Positions 31,218-41,868 of a DNA stretch of 64,000 nt are shown piece by piece. How positions within the stretch are numbered: the first letter of the stretch is position 1; every line of letters begins with the position of its first letter. The stretch comes from Azolla caroliniana. Lineage: Eukaryota; Polypodiophyta. Made by a program: the position numbers and the translations under genes. The notes under the pieces were generated by a model. It was not told the origin of the DNA and ran no database searches. It saw only the letters and a list, made by a program, of their open reading frames with translations. The stretch lies in contig JBHGNT010000012.1 in assembly GCA_043228905.1 (NCBI GenBank), forward strand, positions 5,704,001 through 5,768,000, given 5' to 3'.

Positions 31218-33140
31218 ATGTCTCCCCAACCGTCTTCAGCTTCAATTATCGATAAAGCCTTCACTGAGAGAGGGGCTCTGATCAGTTTTATCAAGGACCA
31301 TTTCCGTGCTTAGAATATCATCGTTGTAGTGGATAAGCAAAACGACAATAGAAAAGTCACTTTCAAGTGCTACTATGGGGGAAAATATCGCAACCCTCTA
31401 GGCTTGACTGACGATACTCGCAAAAGACAAATGGGGACTCGTCTAATGGACTACCCATTCTTCGTTAGAGCAAACTTCTCGAAGAAAACGAGATAGTGGA
31501 CTATTAAAAAGGCAGCTATTGGACAATCTTGGTGGTATATCAATGGCTCGTAGACTAACTAAAATAGAAAAAGGCATTGTTTGAAACATGGCAAATGCTA
31601 GAACTAGTGCGGCTTCAACTCTAGCCTACTTGAGAGAAAAAACCTGAAATCAATGGACCACAAGGAAAGAAATCTACAACGAAAAAGTGGTTGCAAGAGC
31701 CGAGTTTCTTTACGGACGCTCGCCAATTCAAGTGTTGTATGATGAGATCTCCACTAGAGACTTTATCTTCAATGTCAAGGTGAACTCGAACGGCTCAATC
31801 AGTGGCCTTTTCTTTTGTCATCAGAGGTCGGCAAATCTTGCCAGACGGTTCAATGTGGTATTTGTCATGGATTGCACCTTCAAAAACGAATAGATTTGGC
31901 ATGCCGTTGCTCACCATCGTTGGAACTACGGTCACAAATAGCATGTTCAATGTTGGATTTGTGTTCATATGCAACGAGACAGAACCCATGTATGTTTGGG
32001 CATTGCAGTCATTCAAATTTGTGACAAAACCATTAGTGGTTGTAACTGATAGAGAACTTTCCTTGATGACTGCAATTGCTATCATGTTCCCTTCTACAAA
32101 GAATTTGCTTTGCATCTAGCATGTCAACAAAAACGTTCGCCTATGCAACGATGAAGTTTGCAAGCACCGACGACACAAATGCCTATATGGATGACTGGAA
32201 CCAGCTTCTATACTCTTCTAGCAAGCTAAATTTTGAGGCTAACTAGGCCACGTTTCAAACGAAATGGCGACCAAGTCATGATGCGCTGGTGCAGTATGTA
32301 TACGAGACTTGGTTGATTCACAAAGACAAGATTGTATGTTATTGGACTGGTCGCTTCCCCCACTTTGGAATGACCAGCACCTCTCGCAATGAAGGCAACC
32401 ACTATGTCGTCAAGAGGGTTTTAGGCATTGTAATTAACAATCTACTCACTATATTCAAGAAAATTTGTTTACTACTGGACACACAACTGACAAAATTGAA
32501 CACCAAAATGGAGTCTGACAAGTCTACATAGGCACATCGACATGCACTCGAGTTCATGAGGCCGCTAGTAAAGAAGATATCCAAACACGCATTAGACAAG
32601 TTATTGGAGCAGTACAAGAAAGTTATTGACAACGTTTATGGTGATGAATGTAGAGGGTTGTTTCGATCATGTTTTGGCATCCCATGTTATCATGAAATTT
32701 TGAGATGCATCCAAAGAATTGAAAGATTCCATATTGAAGATATTCACCATCAATGGCACTTGATTGCATGTTCAGTGGTTCAACCCGCCGCTATAGCTGA
32801 GCCATGTTTGTCTCCCAGAAAGTGTTTGATGAGGAACATCGAGCAAAGATTGCATGAAACTGACGATGACCAGATTGTTGTTCTCATTACATGATTGGAT
32901 GAAGCAAGTCAGGCACCACTGCAGTCTCTCTCCAATCTAGTGGTGGTGACTAGAAAGCGAGGTTGCCATGCAGGGTCAAAGAACAAAAAGCCCAACCAAA
33001 GGGAGAAGTCACTATTTGAGTACTCTACCAGTTGCAAATGTTCCAAATGTGGTCAAGCTGGTTAGAATGCACGCACTTGCGATATGCATTTGACCCCCCA
33101 TTTTGGTTATTTGCCCCTGCAATACCAAGAAAGTTATTGA
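31218..33140 (+). pseudogene. MULE/FAR1-like transposase, MULE-1
   Basis: From ATG at 31218 (MSPQPSSAS) the sequence carries a FAR1-type N-terminal zinc-binding region and the MULE transposase core. Visible parts are FVMDCTFKTN-like with the first catalytic Asp, GMPLLTIVGTT, VVTDRELSLM with the second Asp, and CI-HVNKN. The C-terminus has a CCHC knuckle (CSKCGQAG...C) whose His codon is replaced by a stop. Several stops interrupt it (for example 31311-31313), plus frameshifts. The final codons run into the terminal repeat (PHFGYLP). At least four stops are shared with the second copy at 37204-39128. Confidence 0.85.
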
Positions 33141-33277
33141 CAACGATTCCTTTTTATGTAATAGTTGATAAACCTATTTATGAGTTTGTAAAGTGTAATA
33201 GTTGATATATATCACAAAATGTTTTTGGTTGAGGTGAGAACTATCACAATTTTTTTTTTTGGGGGGGTGTTGGGGGG

Positions 33278-33350
33278 TTAGCCAAAACGAGGGGGCGGTA
33301 TTTAGGGGGGGCAAATAGCCAAAATGGGGGGGTGCAAATAGCGCATTCCT
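33278..33350 (-). repeat. Right terminal inverted repeat of MULE-1
   Basis: The reverse complement reads AGGAATGCGCTATTTGC, then C runs and CGTTTTGGCTAA. Relative to MULE-2 it has an extra internal copy of the CATTTTGGCTATTTGC module. Confidence 0.75.
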
Positions 33351-33486
33351 ATACATATATATATATATACATACATACATGCTACATACATATTAGAATC
33401 ATCCATATATATTTACATACATACATGCATAAACATACATAAAAATTACGAAGTACATATATTTTATACACCTTACAAAAATAATT

Positions 33487-36420
33487 TTGTATACTTAAAT
33501 ATATGCAATGAGGAACTGATTGATCAGGTTGCCTTTAGAAATATAATAAATAGGGTACCAAGGAAACTTACGGCTCAGATGATGGACCAATTAAATACCC
33601 CTATAGGTATGCATGAATTGTGGGATACTATTGGGGATATGAATAAACAATGTTGTGTAGGAATTGATGGACTTCCTATATACTTTTACATCAAATATTG
33701 GGATTTAATTAAGGATGACATGCTAGTAGGGATGCAATACATTATGGTAGAAGGATTAATTCCCACAACAATGTGTAGAGGAATGATTTATTTAATACCC
33801 AAGGATGGCAAAGACCTAACAACGTTTGATAATTGGCGACCATTGACGATTCTGACCAATGCTTATAAGATAATGGCAAAAAATGTAAGTAAGAGATTGA
33901 AAACGATATTTGGGGACATTATACATACAACACAAACTGGCTTCTTGGAAAATCAGAGCATTGTTGACAATGTAATAACATTCTGGGAATACTCAGCATA
34001 GGCGGAGGAGCAAGAAGTGGACCTAGCAGTAATGCTACTCGACTTTGAAAAAACATATGATAGGATTTCATGGGAATTCCCAGAAGCAGTGATGGCAACC
34101 CTAGACTTTGAACAACAATGGATCCTTGGAATGGGTGCCTTTTACAGAGGTGCATCTAGCCAGGTTTTAATAGCTAGAAGTATGGGGAAGAGCTTTAAGA
34201 TGCTATGTTCGGTATGTCAAGGATGCTCATTGGCCCCGTACTTATACATCATTGTAGCAAAAGCTTTGCATTATCAAATGGCTTATAGATCTTGGCAAAT
34301 ACAATGCCTTTCCTTGCCCGATGATGAAGGTATGGTGTTGGATACGACATATGATGACGACACCACGACCTATGTCAAGGGTGATGCAAACAACTTGGGC
34401 AGATTGCAAAAATTATGCAATTGATGAGTTTTGTAGGGGATCGGATGCTAAAATAAATTGGGATAAATCAGTGGGCATTTGGATCAGTAATAAGCCCGTG
34501 TTAAATTGGGCCCCTAACCCCAATTTTAGATGGTTGAGGAGAGGAGACGCTACTAGATACTTGGGCTTCAAAATTGGTATGGACATCGATCGATCAAAAC
34601 ACTACAATCTACTAGTGAACAAAATAAAAGCGAAGCTAATATGGTGGAATGCAAGAAAACTATCCTTTGCAGGCAAGATTGTGATTGCAAATCAGATTCT
34701 AATGGCCACTGTATGGCATACTACTACATGTTGAATAATCGTGCCCAAGTCGATGAAATTGATAAAAAGGATTATCAGAAATTTCTTATAGGGGGGGCAC
34801 AGAGGAAAAATAGGACCGTGCAAAGGTTGCTTGGACCACACTTATAAAAAGGAAAAGTGAAGGGGGGGTGGGATTGATAGATCTCGTGGTGCAAATGAAG
34901 GCCTTGCTAGGCAAACTAGTGGTCAGGAGCTTACAACCTCCTGAGGCATCTTGGAAAGTTCTATGGCGACGCAGATGGAAGATGTGATTGCCGAGACAAG
35001 GTGGGCGCTGGCCAAGCAGCCCCTTTTGGGGTTTTGTGCCAAAAATGATACCCAAATATTGGGGAAGTATGCAAAGTCTCTGTGCTATTGGAATTATGAA
35101 ATCATGGCAAGAAATTAGAAAGGGGATCACATGTAAGTGGAGAAATGATGCATATGCTCGGATGTACATGCCAATTGTGTGGAACCCATTGATTAGAGAT
35201 GTGGATGGGTTGATGATTGGACAAAAAGCAGGCTTCAAATGGGCTGAGTTAATCAATGCCCAAGGGAATGCATTGATGGAGTGGGAGAGGTTTTTGTCCA
35301 ATGAGGTGGGCACTCAAAAGGCTAGAATATGGAGAAAATGCAGGGGTAAAGGCATGCTCAAGAGAATTACAGATGACATTGCATGCTACAGGCATAACTT
35401 GGAAGAGGAAGAAATAACTACCTCTAAAATTGCGTAGACAAGACTTATAGATGCCGAGAATTGTTTAATTGGCATTAAGGGACTGAAAGCAGAATCAAAT
35501 GAGGCATGCTACTACAAACTAGAGCACGGAATGGTAAGAGATGAGCAACCAACCTATCACAGAGAAAGGCCGATTAGGCTGGTAGCAAAAAATGGAAAGG
35601 ATATGATTATTGACCCTAAGCCAAGGGAGATCACACCGGTGACAATGTGTTGGCCTATAGAAGGGCATTTGGATCAGCTATCAAGGGACCAAGCGATGTA
35701 TTTTTCGAGAACTCAAGGATGAATTGATGATGGGACAAAGCTGGTTCAATTTTTCAGGTACAACACGAAAATTGGGAGGCAAATTATTCTAGAACAAGAG
35801 CACGGCAAGATTGTGGCAAAGAAATTTTGGATACAAGAAGTCATTAGTGAAATGAGACTAGATCAATTTTGGAAAATGATATGGTATGAGAATTATGACC
35901 GCAAGATAATGATGTGTTTATGGCTTATTGCACATAGAGAGACAATGTAGACGCTAGATGTATTGGATGTGGATAGATAAAAAGCATTTCCCATTGTCCA
36001 TGGGAATGTTGTGAGGCAGTGGTTGTATGGGGAAGGGCACTACATTTGCTTTGCCATGCCTCTAGTTCGTTCACCCTCAACTAGGGACATGCTTGTTGGA
36101 ACTGTCTTGAGGATGATGTGGCGATATACATTAGCACATGCAATGCTAAGTACAGAGGGGAGAATGACACTGTTTGGCTGATCATTGACAACAGGGTACC
36201 TACAGTTAGTGCACATAAAAAAAAACTTGGAGATCTTTGGACGTTGCTTGCCCCCATTACCATATGGTGTATATGGACAACAAGGTATACCTGGGTATTT
36301 TCAGCTAATATGGCACACATTAATAACTACACTAAGAGCTCAATATGAGCGGATTGATGGTACTGATGATGCTGCAGAATTAATGAGGCAGAATTTTAGA
36401 AAGAGGTGATGTACTACACC
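33487..36420 (+). pseudogene. LINE (non-LTR) ORF2 reverse-transcriptase relic
   Basis: Successive frames give a non-LTR reverse transcriptase. They include GIDGLPIYFYIKYW, NWRPLTILTNAYKIMAK with VSKRLK, QTGFLENQSI, LLDFEKTYDRISWEF, QGCSLAPYLY, the catalytic box as YDDDTT (YADDT in most LINEs), and RYLGFKIG. Downstream are KLSFAGKIVIANQIL and a C-terminal part near 36180-36340 (IWCIWTTRYTWVF). Stops at about 34000, 34422, 34732 and 35435 and frameshifts break it. The endonuclease domain and ORF1 are not seen. It lies between the two inverted MULEs. Confidence 0.8.
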
Positions 36421-36740
36421 GATGGCCACAACAAATGGAATGGATATACAGTGGAAGTATGTAGTACCCAGATTGTTGTTCCCCCCTCTCATTAGTTGAA
36501 CGAGGGGCGTGAAAGAGATATCATGTGGGATAGTGAATGTAGGTGATGTGTATGAAAGGATGGCTAGAGACACATGTGAAAGTGTATGATAAATAAGTGA
36601 GATTTCTTATGTAGGATTGGATAGGATAGGCAAGGCCTACCCGAGAAAGGGATCGAGTTTGTGTACCTAATGGAGTATATTCTCTTTTGGAATTTATTTT
36701 TTAATTTTTTAATTTTATATACTACATATTACACACATCT

Positions 36741-37012
36741 ATTATTATACACACAATTATATACAAATACATATATACATACCAGTAACCAAACACAAAC
36801 AATATACAAATATAAATCAATTACATATTATAAATAGTAATGCGCTATTTGGTATTTAGGGGGGGCAAATAACGCATTACTATTTGCCCCCTCTAAATAC
36901 CGCCCCTCGTTTTGGCTATTATTATACACACAATTATATACAAATACATATATACATACCAGTAACCAAACACAAACAATATACAAATATAAATCAATTA
37001 CATATTATAAAT
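36741..37012. repeat. 95-bp flank duplication with partial MULE end
   Basis: 36741-36835 and 36918-37012 are near-perfect direct repeats of AT-rich flank (CATACCAGTAACCAAACACA). Between them, 36836-36917 is a partial MULE terminal repeat folded on itself: AGTAATGCGCTATTTG against CAAATAACGCATTACT, and GTATTTAGGGGGG against CCCCCTCTAAATAC. The full MULE-2 end follows at 37013. Confidence 0.8.
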
Positions 37013-39430
37013 AGTAATGCGCTATTTGCCCCCCCTAAATACTGCCCCTCGTTTTGGCTAACCCCCCCCCCCCCCCCCCACCATTTTTTTTTTTTTGTGA
37101 TAGTTCTCACCTCAACCAAATCTTTTTTGTGATATATATCAACTATTACACTTTACAACCTCATAAAAAGGTTTATCAACTATTACATAAAAAGGAATTG
37201 TTGTCAATAACTTTCTTGGTACTGCAGGGGCAAATAGCCAAAATGGGGGGTCAAATGCATATCGCAAGTGCGTACATTATGACCAGCTTGACCACATTTG
37301 GAACATTTGCGACCGGTAGAGTACTCAAATAGTGACTTCTCCCTTTGGTTGGCCTTTTTGTTCTTTGACCTTGCAGGGCAACCTCGCTTCATAATCACCA
37401 CCACTGGATTGGAGAGAGACTGTAGTTGTGCCTGACTTGCTTCATCCAATCGTGTCATGAGAACAACAACCTGGTCATCATTAGTTTCATACAATCTTTG
37501 CTCGATGTTCCTCATCAAACGCTTTCTGGGAGACAAACATGGCTTAGCTATAACGACAGGTTGAACCATTGAACACGCAATCAAGTGCCATTGACGGTGA
37601 ATATCTTCAATATGTAATCTTTCATTTCTTTGGATGCATCTCAAAATGTCATGACAACATGGGACACCAAAACATGATCTAAACAACCCCGTACATTCAT
37701 CACCATAAACGTTGTCAATAACTTTCTTGTACTGCTCCAGTAACTTGTCTAATGCGTGTTTGGATATCTTCTTTACTAGCGGCCTCATGAACTAGAGTGC
37801 ATGTCGATGTGCCTGTGTAGACTTGTCAGACTCCATTTTGGTGTTCAATTTTGTCAGTTGTGTGTCCAGTAGTAAACGAATTTTCTTGAATATAGTGAGT
37901 AGATCGTTAATTACAATGCCTAAAACCCTCTTGACGACATAATGGTTGCCTTCATTGCGAGAGGTGTTGGTCATTCCAAAGTGGGGGAAGCGACCAGTCC
38001 AGTAACGTACAATCTTGTCTTTGTGAATCAACCAAGTCTCATATACATACTGCACCAGCGCATCATGACTTGGTCGCCAATTCGTTTGGAACGTGGCCTA
38101 GTTAGCCTCAAAATCTAGCTTCTATAGAAGAGTATAGACGCTGGTTCCAGTCATCCATATAGGCGTTTGTGTCGTCGGTGCTTGCAAACTTCATCGTTGC
38201 ATAGGCCAGAATGTTTTTGTTGACATGCCAGATGCAAAGCAAATTCTTTGTAGAAGGGAACATGATAGCAATTGCAGTCATCAAGGAAAGTTCTCTATCA
38301 GTTACAACCACTAATGGTTTTGTCACAAATGTGAATGACTGCAATGCCCAAACATACATGGGTTCTGTCTCGTTCCATATGAACACAAATCCATCATTGA
38401 ACATGCTATTTGTGGCCGTAGTTCCAACGATGGTGAGCAACAACATGCCAAATCTATTCGTTTTGAAGGTGCAGTCCATGACAAATACCACATTGAACCG
38501 TCTGGCAAGATTTGCCGACCTCTGATGACAAAAGAAAAGGCCACTGATTGAGCCGTTCGAGTTCACCTTGACATTGAAGATAAAGTCTCTCGTGGAGATC
38601 TCATCATACAACACTTGAATTGGCGAGCGTCCGTAAAGAAACTCGGCTCTTGCAACCACTTTTTCGTTGTAGATTTCTTTACTTGTGGTCCATTGATTTC
38701 AGGTTTTTTCTCTCAAGTAGGCTAGAGTTGAAGCCGCACCAGTTCTAGCATTTGCCATGTTTTGAACAATGCCTTTTTCTATTTTAGTTAGTCTACGAGC
38801 CATTGATATACCACCGAGATTGTCCAATAGCTGCCTTTTTAATAGTCCACTATCTCGTTTTCTTCGAGAAGTTTGCTCTAACGAAGAATGGGCAGTCCAT
38901 TAGACGAGTCCCCATTTGTCTTTTGCGAGTATCGTCAGTCAAGCCTAGAGGGTTGCAATATTTTCCCCCATAGTAGCACTTGAAAGTGACTTTTCTATTG
39001 TCGTTTTGCTTATCCACTACAACGATGATATTCTAAGCACGGAAATGGTCCTTGATAAAACTGATCAGAGCCCCTCTCTCGGTGAAGGCTCTATCGATAA
39101 TTGAAGCTGAAGACGGTTGGGGAGACATGTTGTTTCGGGGAGGAGCTAAAATGGGGGATTAGTTATGCTGACATGAGAACTATCAGAAAATTGGTTGTGG
39201 CCAAAATGGTGTGATAGTTATGCTCAGGTGAGAACTGACAAGAGAACTACCAGAAAATTGGGGGGCAAAATGGAGGGGACAACTATGTTGAGGTACGAGA
39301 TGAGAGCTATTAGAGAGCGATCAGGGAATGTTTTTATTTTGGGGGCGGGGGGTGGGGGGTGACTATTTTTTTTTCCTAGTTAGCCAAAATGAGGGGGCGC
39401 TATTTGGGGTGGGGCAAATCGCGCATTCCT
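37013..39430 (-). mobile_element. MULE-like DNA transposon 2 (inverted copy)
   Basis: 2418 bp in the opposite orientation to MULE-1. The ends read AGTAATGCGCTATTTGC at 37013 and, reverse-complemented, AGGAATGCGCGATTTGC ending 39430. It contains C/G runs, subterminal CATTTTGGC-type repeats (39140-39330) and a transposase relic. It lacks the retrotransposon insertion and is therefore a useful reference for MULE-1. Confidence 0.78.
37204..39128 (-). pseudogene. MULE/FAR1-like transposase, MULE-2
   Basis: Same family and same start (MSPQPSSAS at 39128) as 31218-33140. A long open piece (38659-38108) keeps the catalytic core: VMDCTFKTNRFGM, GTTATNSMFND, VVTDRELSLM, LCIWHVNKN. The piece at 37788-37204 keeps the intact CCHC knuckle CSKCGQAGHNVRTC. 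Shared stops with MULE-1 include the one after HFRA (39033-39035), one after KKTR, one in EKT-NQW and one in a GAGGCTAACTAGGCC segment. It also has private stops. A remnant, not an active transposase. Confidence 0.85.
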
Positions 39431-39576
39431 ATATATATACACATACACATTAATATGTAAGATTACATGTTATATGTATTACAAATCTACATACATACAA
39501 ACAAGTCCATATATTACACATATATTACATACACACAGTGTTGCCTTTTGATGGCCGTTTTGAACGTTTTTGGCAA

Positions 39577-39860
39577 ATTTAACCGTATATGAAGGTTAAT
39601 TTAAAAATGAAACCGTCAATCTTGACGGGCATATGTTTTATGAAAACGTAAAAATGAAGGCTTAAAATTTCCTAATACCGTCAAATTTTACTAAGACCAA
39701 TACAATAGTATTATAGTAATTTAACCGTATATGAAGGTTAATTTAAAAATGAAACCGTCAATCTTTACGGGCATATGTTTTATGAAAACGTAAAAATGAA
39801 GGCTTAAAATTTCCTAATACCGTCAAATTTTACTAAGACCAATACAATAGTATTATAGTC
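39577..39860. repeat. Two-copy tandem duplication, 142-bp unit
   Basis: Units start at about 39577 and 39719 (AATTTAACCGTATATGAAGG) and differ at essentially one base (CTTGACGGG against CTTTACGGG). Each holds a small inverted repeat, CCGTCA...TGACGG. Confidence 0.9.
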
Positions 39861-40032
39861 CTAGCCCTAGGTAGTAGGAACAATGTTAACGTTCCGGTTG
39901 CATTGGGAGTTTAGGAATTTGAAAGGCTCACAGATGTGTGTAACAAAAAGGTAAAAAAACTAATAGAGTCTAAATTATGAATCTTTTCTTCCCAATCCCC
40001 GTTTCCCCATCTAAGACCTTCCTTTCCCTTTT

Positions 40033-40067
40033 CCCCCCCTTTCCCCCTTTTTCCCCCCTTTCCCCCC
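40033..40067 (-). other. G-quadruplex motif / homopurine tract
   Basis: Four C runs of 7, 5, 6 and 6 separated by 3-5 T give, on the minus strand, four G runs with A loops, which fits the G-quadruplex pattern. The wider 40008-40074 tract is almost pure pyrimidine. Confidence 0.7.
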
Positions 40068-40223
40068 TTTTCTCTTGTTTGTTCGTTGCTCCCTCAGCCC
40101 TACACCTTGCTGGAAGCTCGTAGCTTAGTGCTCACTATCCCTACTCGAAGCTTGTTGCTCGTTGCCTGCTACGCATAGATTCAGCAACATCTCCTGCAAT
40201 AGTCTTGCTCACCCATCTAGGGC

Positions 40224-40225
<2 letters not shown>

Positions 40226-40281
<56 letters not shown>
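40226..40281. repeat. (TC)n microsatellite
   Basis: About 28 TC dinucleotides, downstream of the RPL21 retrocopy on its own strand. Confidence 0.95.
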
Positions 40282-40284
<3 letters not shown>

Positions 40285-40465
40285 GATTAAAATAGACTAA
40301 ACCATCCTCATTGAAGATTTCATAAAATTCCACTGCCATGGACACCACTTAAAAAGCACATAGGTGATACATCATGGTAGAAGTAGCAATTAAGAATCAA
40401 AATCATAGTTCAGGATACAAAATTGACAAAGTCTCAAACCTAATACAAAATACAAGAAACTTTGA

Positions 40466-40905
40466 TCAATATGCCCCCTTAAGATCATTAACAACATTAT
40501 ATGGAATAGGTGTAATAGTCTCCAAGGTAGCGATAAAACCAGGTTTTGGTCCTTCCGACTACCTCTTAGTAGAAATCTTCTCACCTTTAGCTTTGGCTTC
40601 AGCCTTGACCAGATCATTCTTCTTGATTCTTTAGATCAAATCCTCCTTGCAATGTGAGGGCTGCATGTGCTCAATACGAACATGTATTCTCTTCCTAACA
40701 ATTCTAGTGTTCACCTGTTTGTTCATCTGGACACCAATCACTCGTTTTGTAACATTCTAGACAACACCAGTGTGTCCATCATGGTAGAACTTGTGAGGCA
40801 TACCCTTGTGGATGGCACCATTCACCTTGATGTCGACATAGTCACCAATTCTGTAGGTGCGAAGGTAGGTGGAGAGATGGATATAACCTTTTTGCCTGAA
40901 CAGGC
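40466..40905 (-). pseudogene. RPL21: Ribosomal protein eL21 (RPL21) retrocopy, main part
   Basis: On the minus strand, from 40900, the frame reads [56 protein letters not shown] and [12 protein letters not shown] up to the natural stop at 40466-40468. This is the 60S ribosomal protein L21 sequence. It has no intron and three in-frame stops (after GVV, after EDLI and after STKR). The first 18 codons lie beyond copy D at 46363-46416, and the frame continues exactly when one copy of the CAGGC duplication is removed. Total about 162 codons, near the usual 164. A processed pseudogene is the best reading. Confidence 0.92.
40901..40905. other. Target-site duplication of copy D (left)
   Basis: CAGGC, identical to 46363-46367 after the right LTR. 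Confidence 0.95.
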
Positions 40906-41192
40906 TGTCGAATACATGTGTATAATGGACGTATTCACACTATCCCGTTTTGGCCATTTATGTAATTAGCATAAAGGGTAGTTGCCCTAAGTCGGTCACT
41001 ATATATAGTGACCTTGTAACCTCTTTGTGAGGTTGGATGTTGTATTATTGCTTTGAGAAATAAGAAACTCTTTTGTGTCTCTCTCCCTCTCTCTCTCTCT
41101 GTGTGCACGACCTACACTCTGTCACACGCAGGTATTCACAAGAATCGAATGCTTCTCTCTTTCCGCACAGACGACCTTCCTCGCCTACAACA
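40906..41192 (+). repeat. 5' LTR of copy D
   Basis: TGTCGAATAC...CGCCTACAACA, 287 bp. The palindrome GGTCACTATATATAGTGACC lies at 40994-41013 and holds the likely TATA box. Confidence 0.95.
40994..41013 (+). promoter_or_regulatory. Palindromic TATA element in LTR (copy D)
   Basis: A perfect 20-base palindrome centred on TATATA, about 90 bases into the LTR. It is the only TATA-like site in the LTR, so I infer that it sets transcription start. The same element lies at 46164-46183 and in the LTRs of A and C. Confidence 0.6.
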
Positions 41193-41194
41193 TC

Positions 41195-41206
41195 TGGTAT
41201 CAGAGC
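41195..41206 (+). other. Primer-binding site of copy D
   Basis: TGGTATCAGAGC, two bases after the 5' LTR. Confidence 0.92.
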
Positions 41207-41868
41207 AGAGGTTCGGCCGTCATCACCGCCTGCACAGCATTCGGTTCTTCACTTCATCACGGCCTGCACAGTATTCGCGTCATTCGAAGAAAGAGAGAAG
41301 AAGAACAAAAACGAGGTCTGCACCTCATCGCGTTAGATCCTCTTGCTTGGAGTAAGCCATCAGGTTGTACTCTGTCCTTCGTGATCGTAACCGCTCGAGG
41401 TGAAATCCCCTTGTGCAACATTGACACGATCGTGCTCCATTCGGTTAAACGGCATCCGAAGAGGTCATCAATCGCCGCTCGTTGTAACCACTCGGTGCAG
41501 ATCGGTCTCAAGACAACAACCCCAATTCGTGCTTCATCCGGCTGATCGACATTCGAGAGGATCAGTTGGATCCATCTCTCTCGTCGCTGCAGCCACCCGA
41601 AGCAGAATCGGTTCAGATAATCGGTTTTAATAATCGGTATTCGGCAGATATATCCGAAGCGAACCGGACTCACTCCGACTCGGTAACATTCGGGAAGACC
41701 AGTCGGTTCTGTCCCTCAAGCTACCGAAGTCAATTCGAGCAAGCTCCGAAGCCGAACCTACTCGGGTTCAAATCCGACTAGAACGATATCGGGTGAGCCA
41801 ACCGGCTGCACTCCAACAAGGTTCGTAGCCGACTCCGAACCGAGCTTCGTCAACCGAAACCGAATTTG

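Larger units (their letters stand above)
25379..33350 (+). mobile_element. MULE-like DNA transposon 1, split by copia copy C
   Basis: Imperfect terminal inverted repeats begin AGGAATGCGCTATTTGC on both ends (left from 25379, right ending 33350). They continue through C-rich tracts to CATTTTGGCTAA or CGTTTTGGCTAA, giving about 50-60 bases. Inside are subterminal repeats of CCATTTTGGC and TTCTGATAGTTCT type, then a plus-strand transposase relic (31218-33140). Removing copy C and its duplication leaves about 2.5 kb. I could not find a convincing 9-bp target duplication in the TA-rich flanks. Confidence 0.75.

Noticed and set aside
25360-33360. A 9-bp Mutator-type target duplication for MULE-1
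   Set aside because: Flanks are TA-rich and several offsets were tried; none gives a perfect 9-bp match.
40374-40969. Plus-strand frames over the left side of copy D
   Set aside because: They are antisense to the RPL21 retrocopy, which explains the sequence fully.
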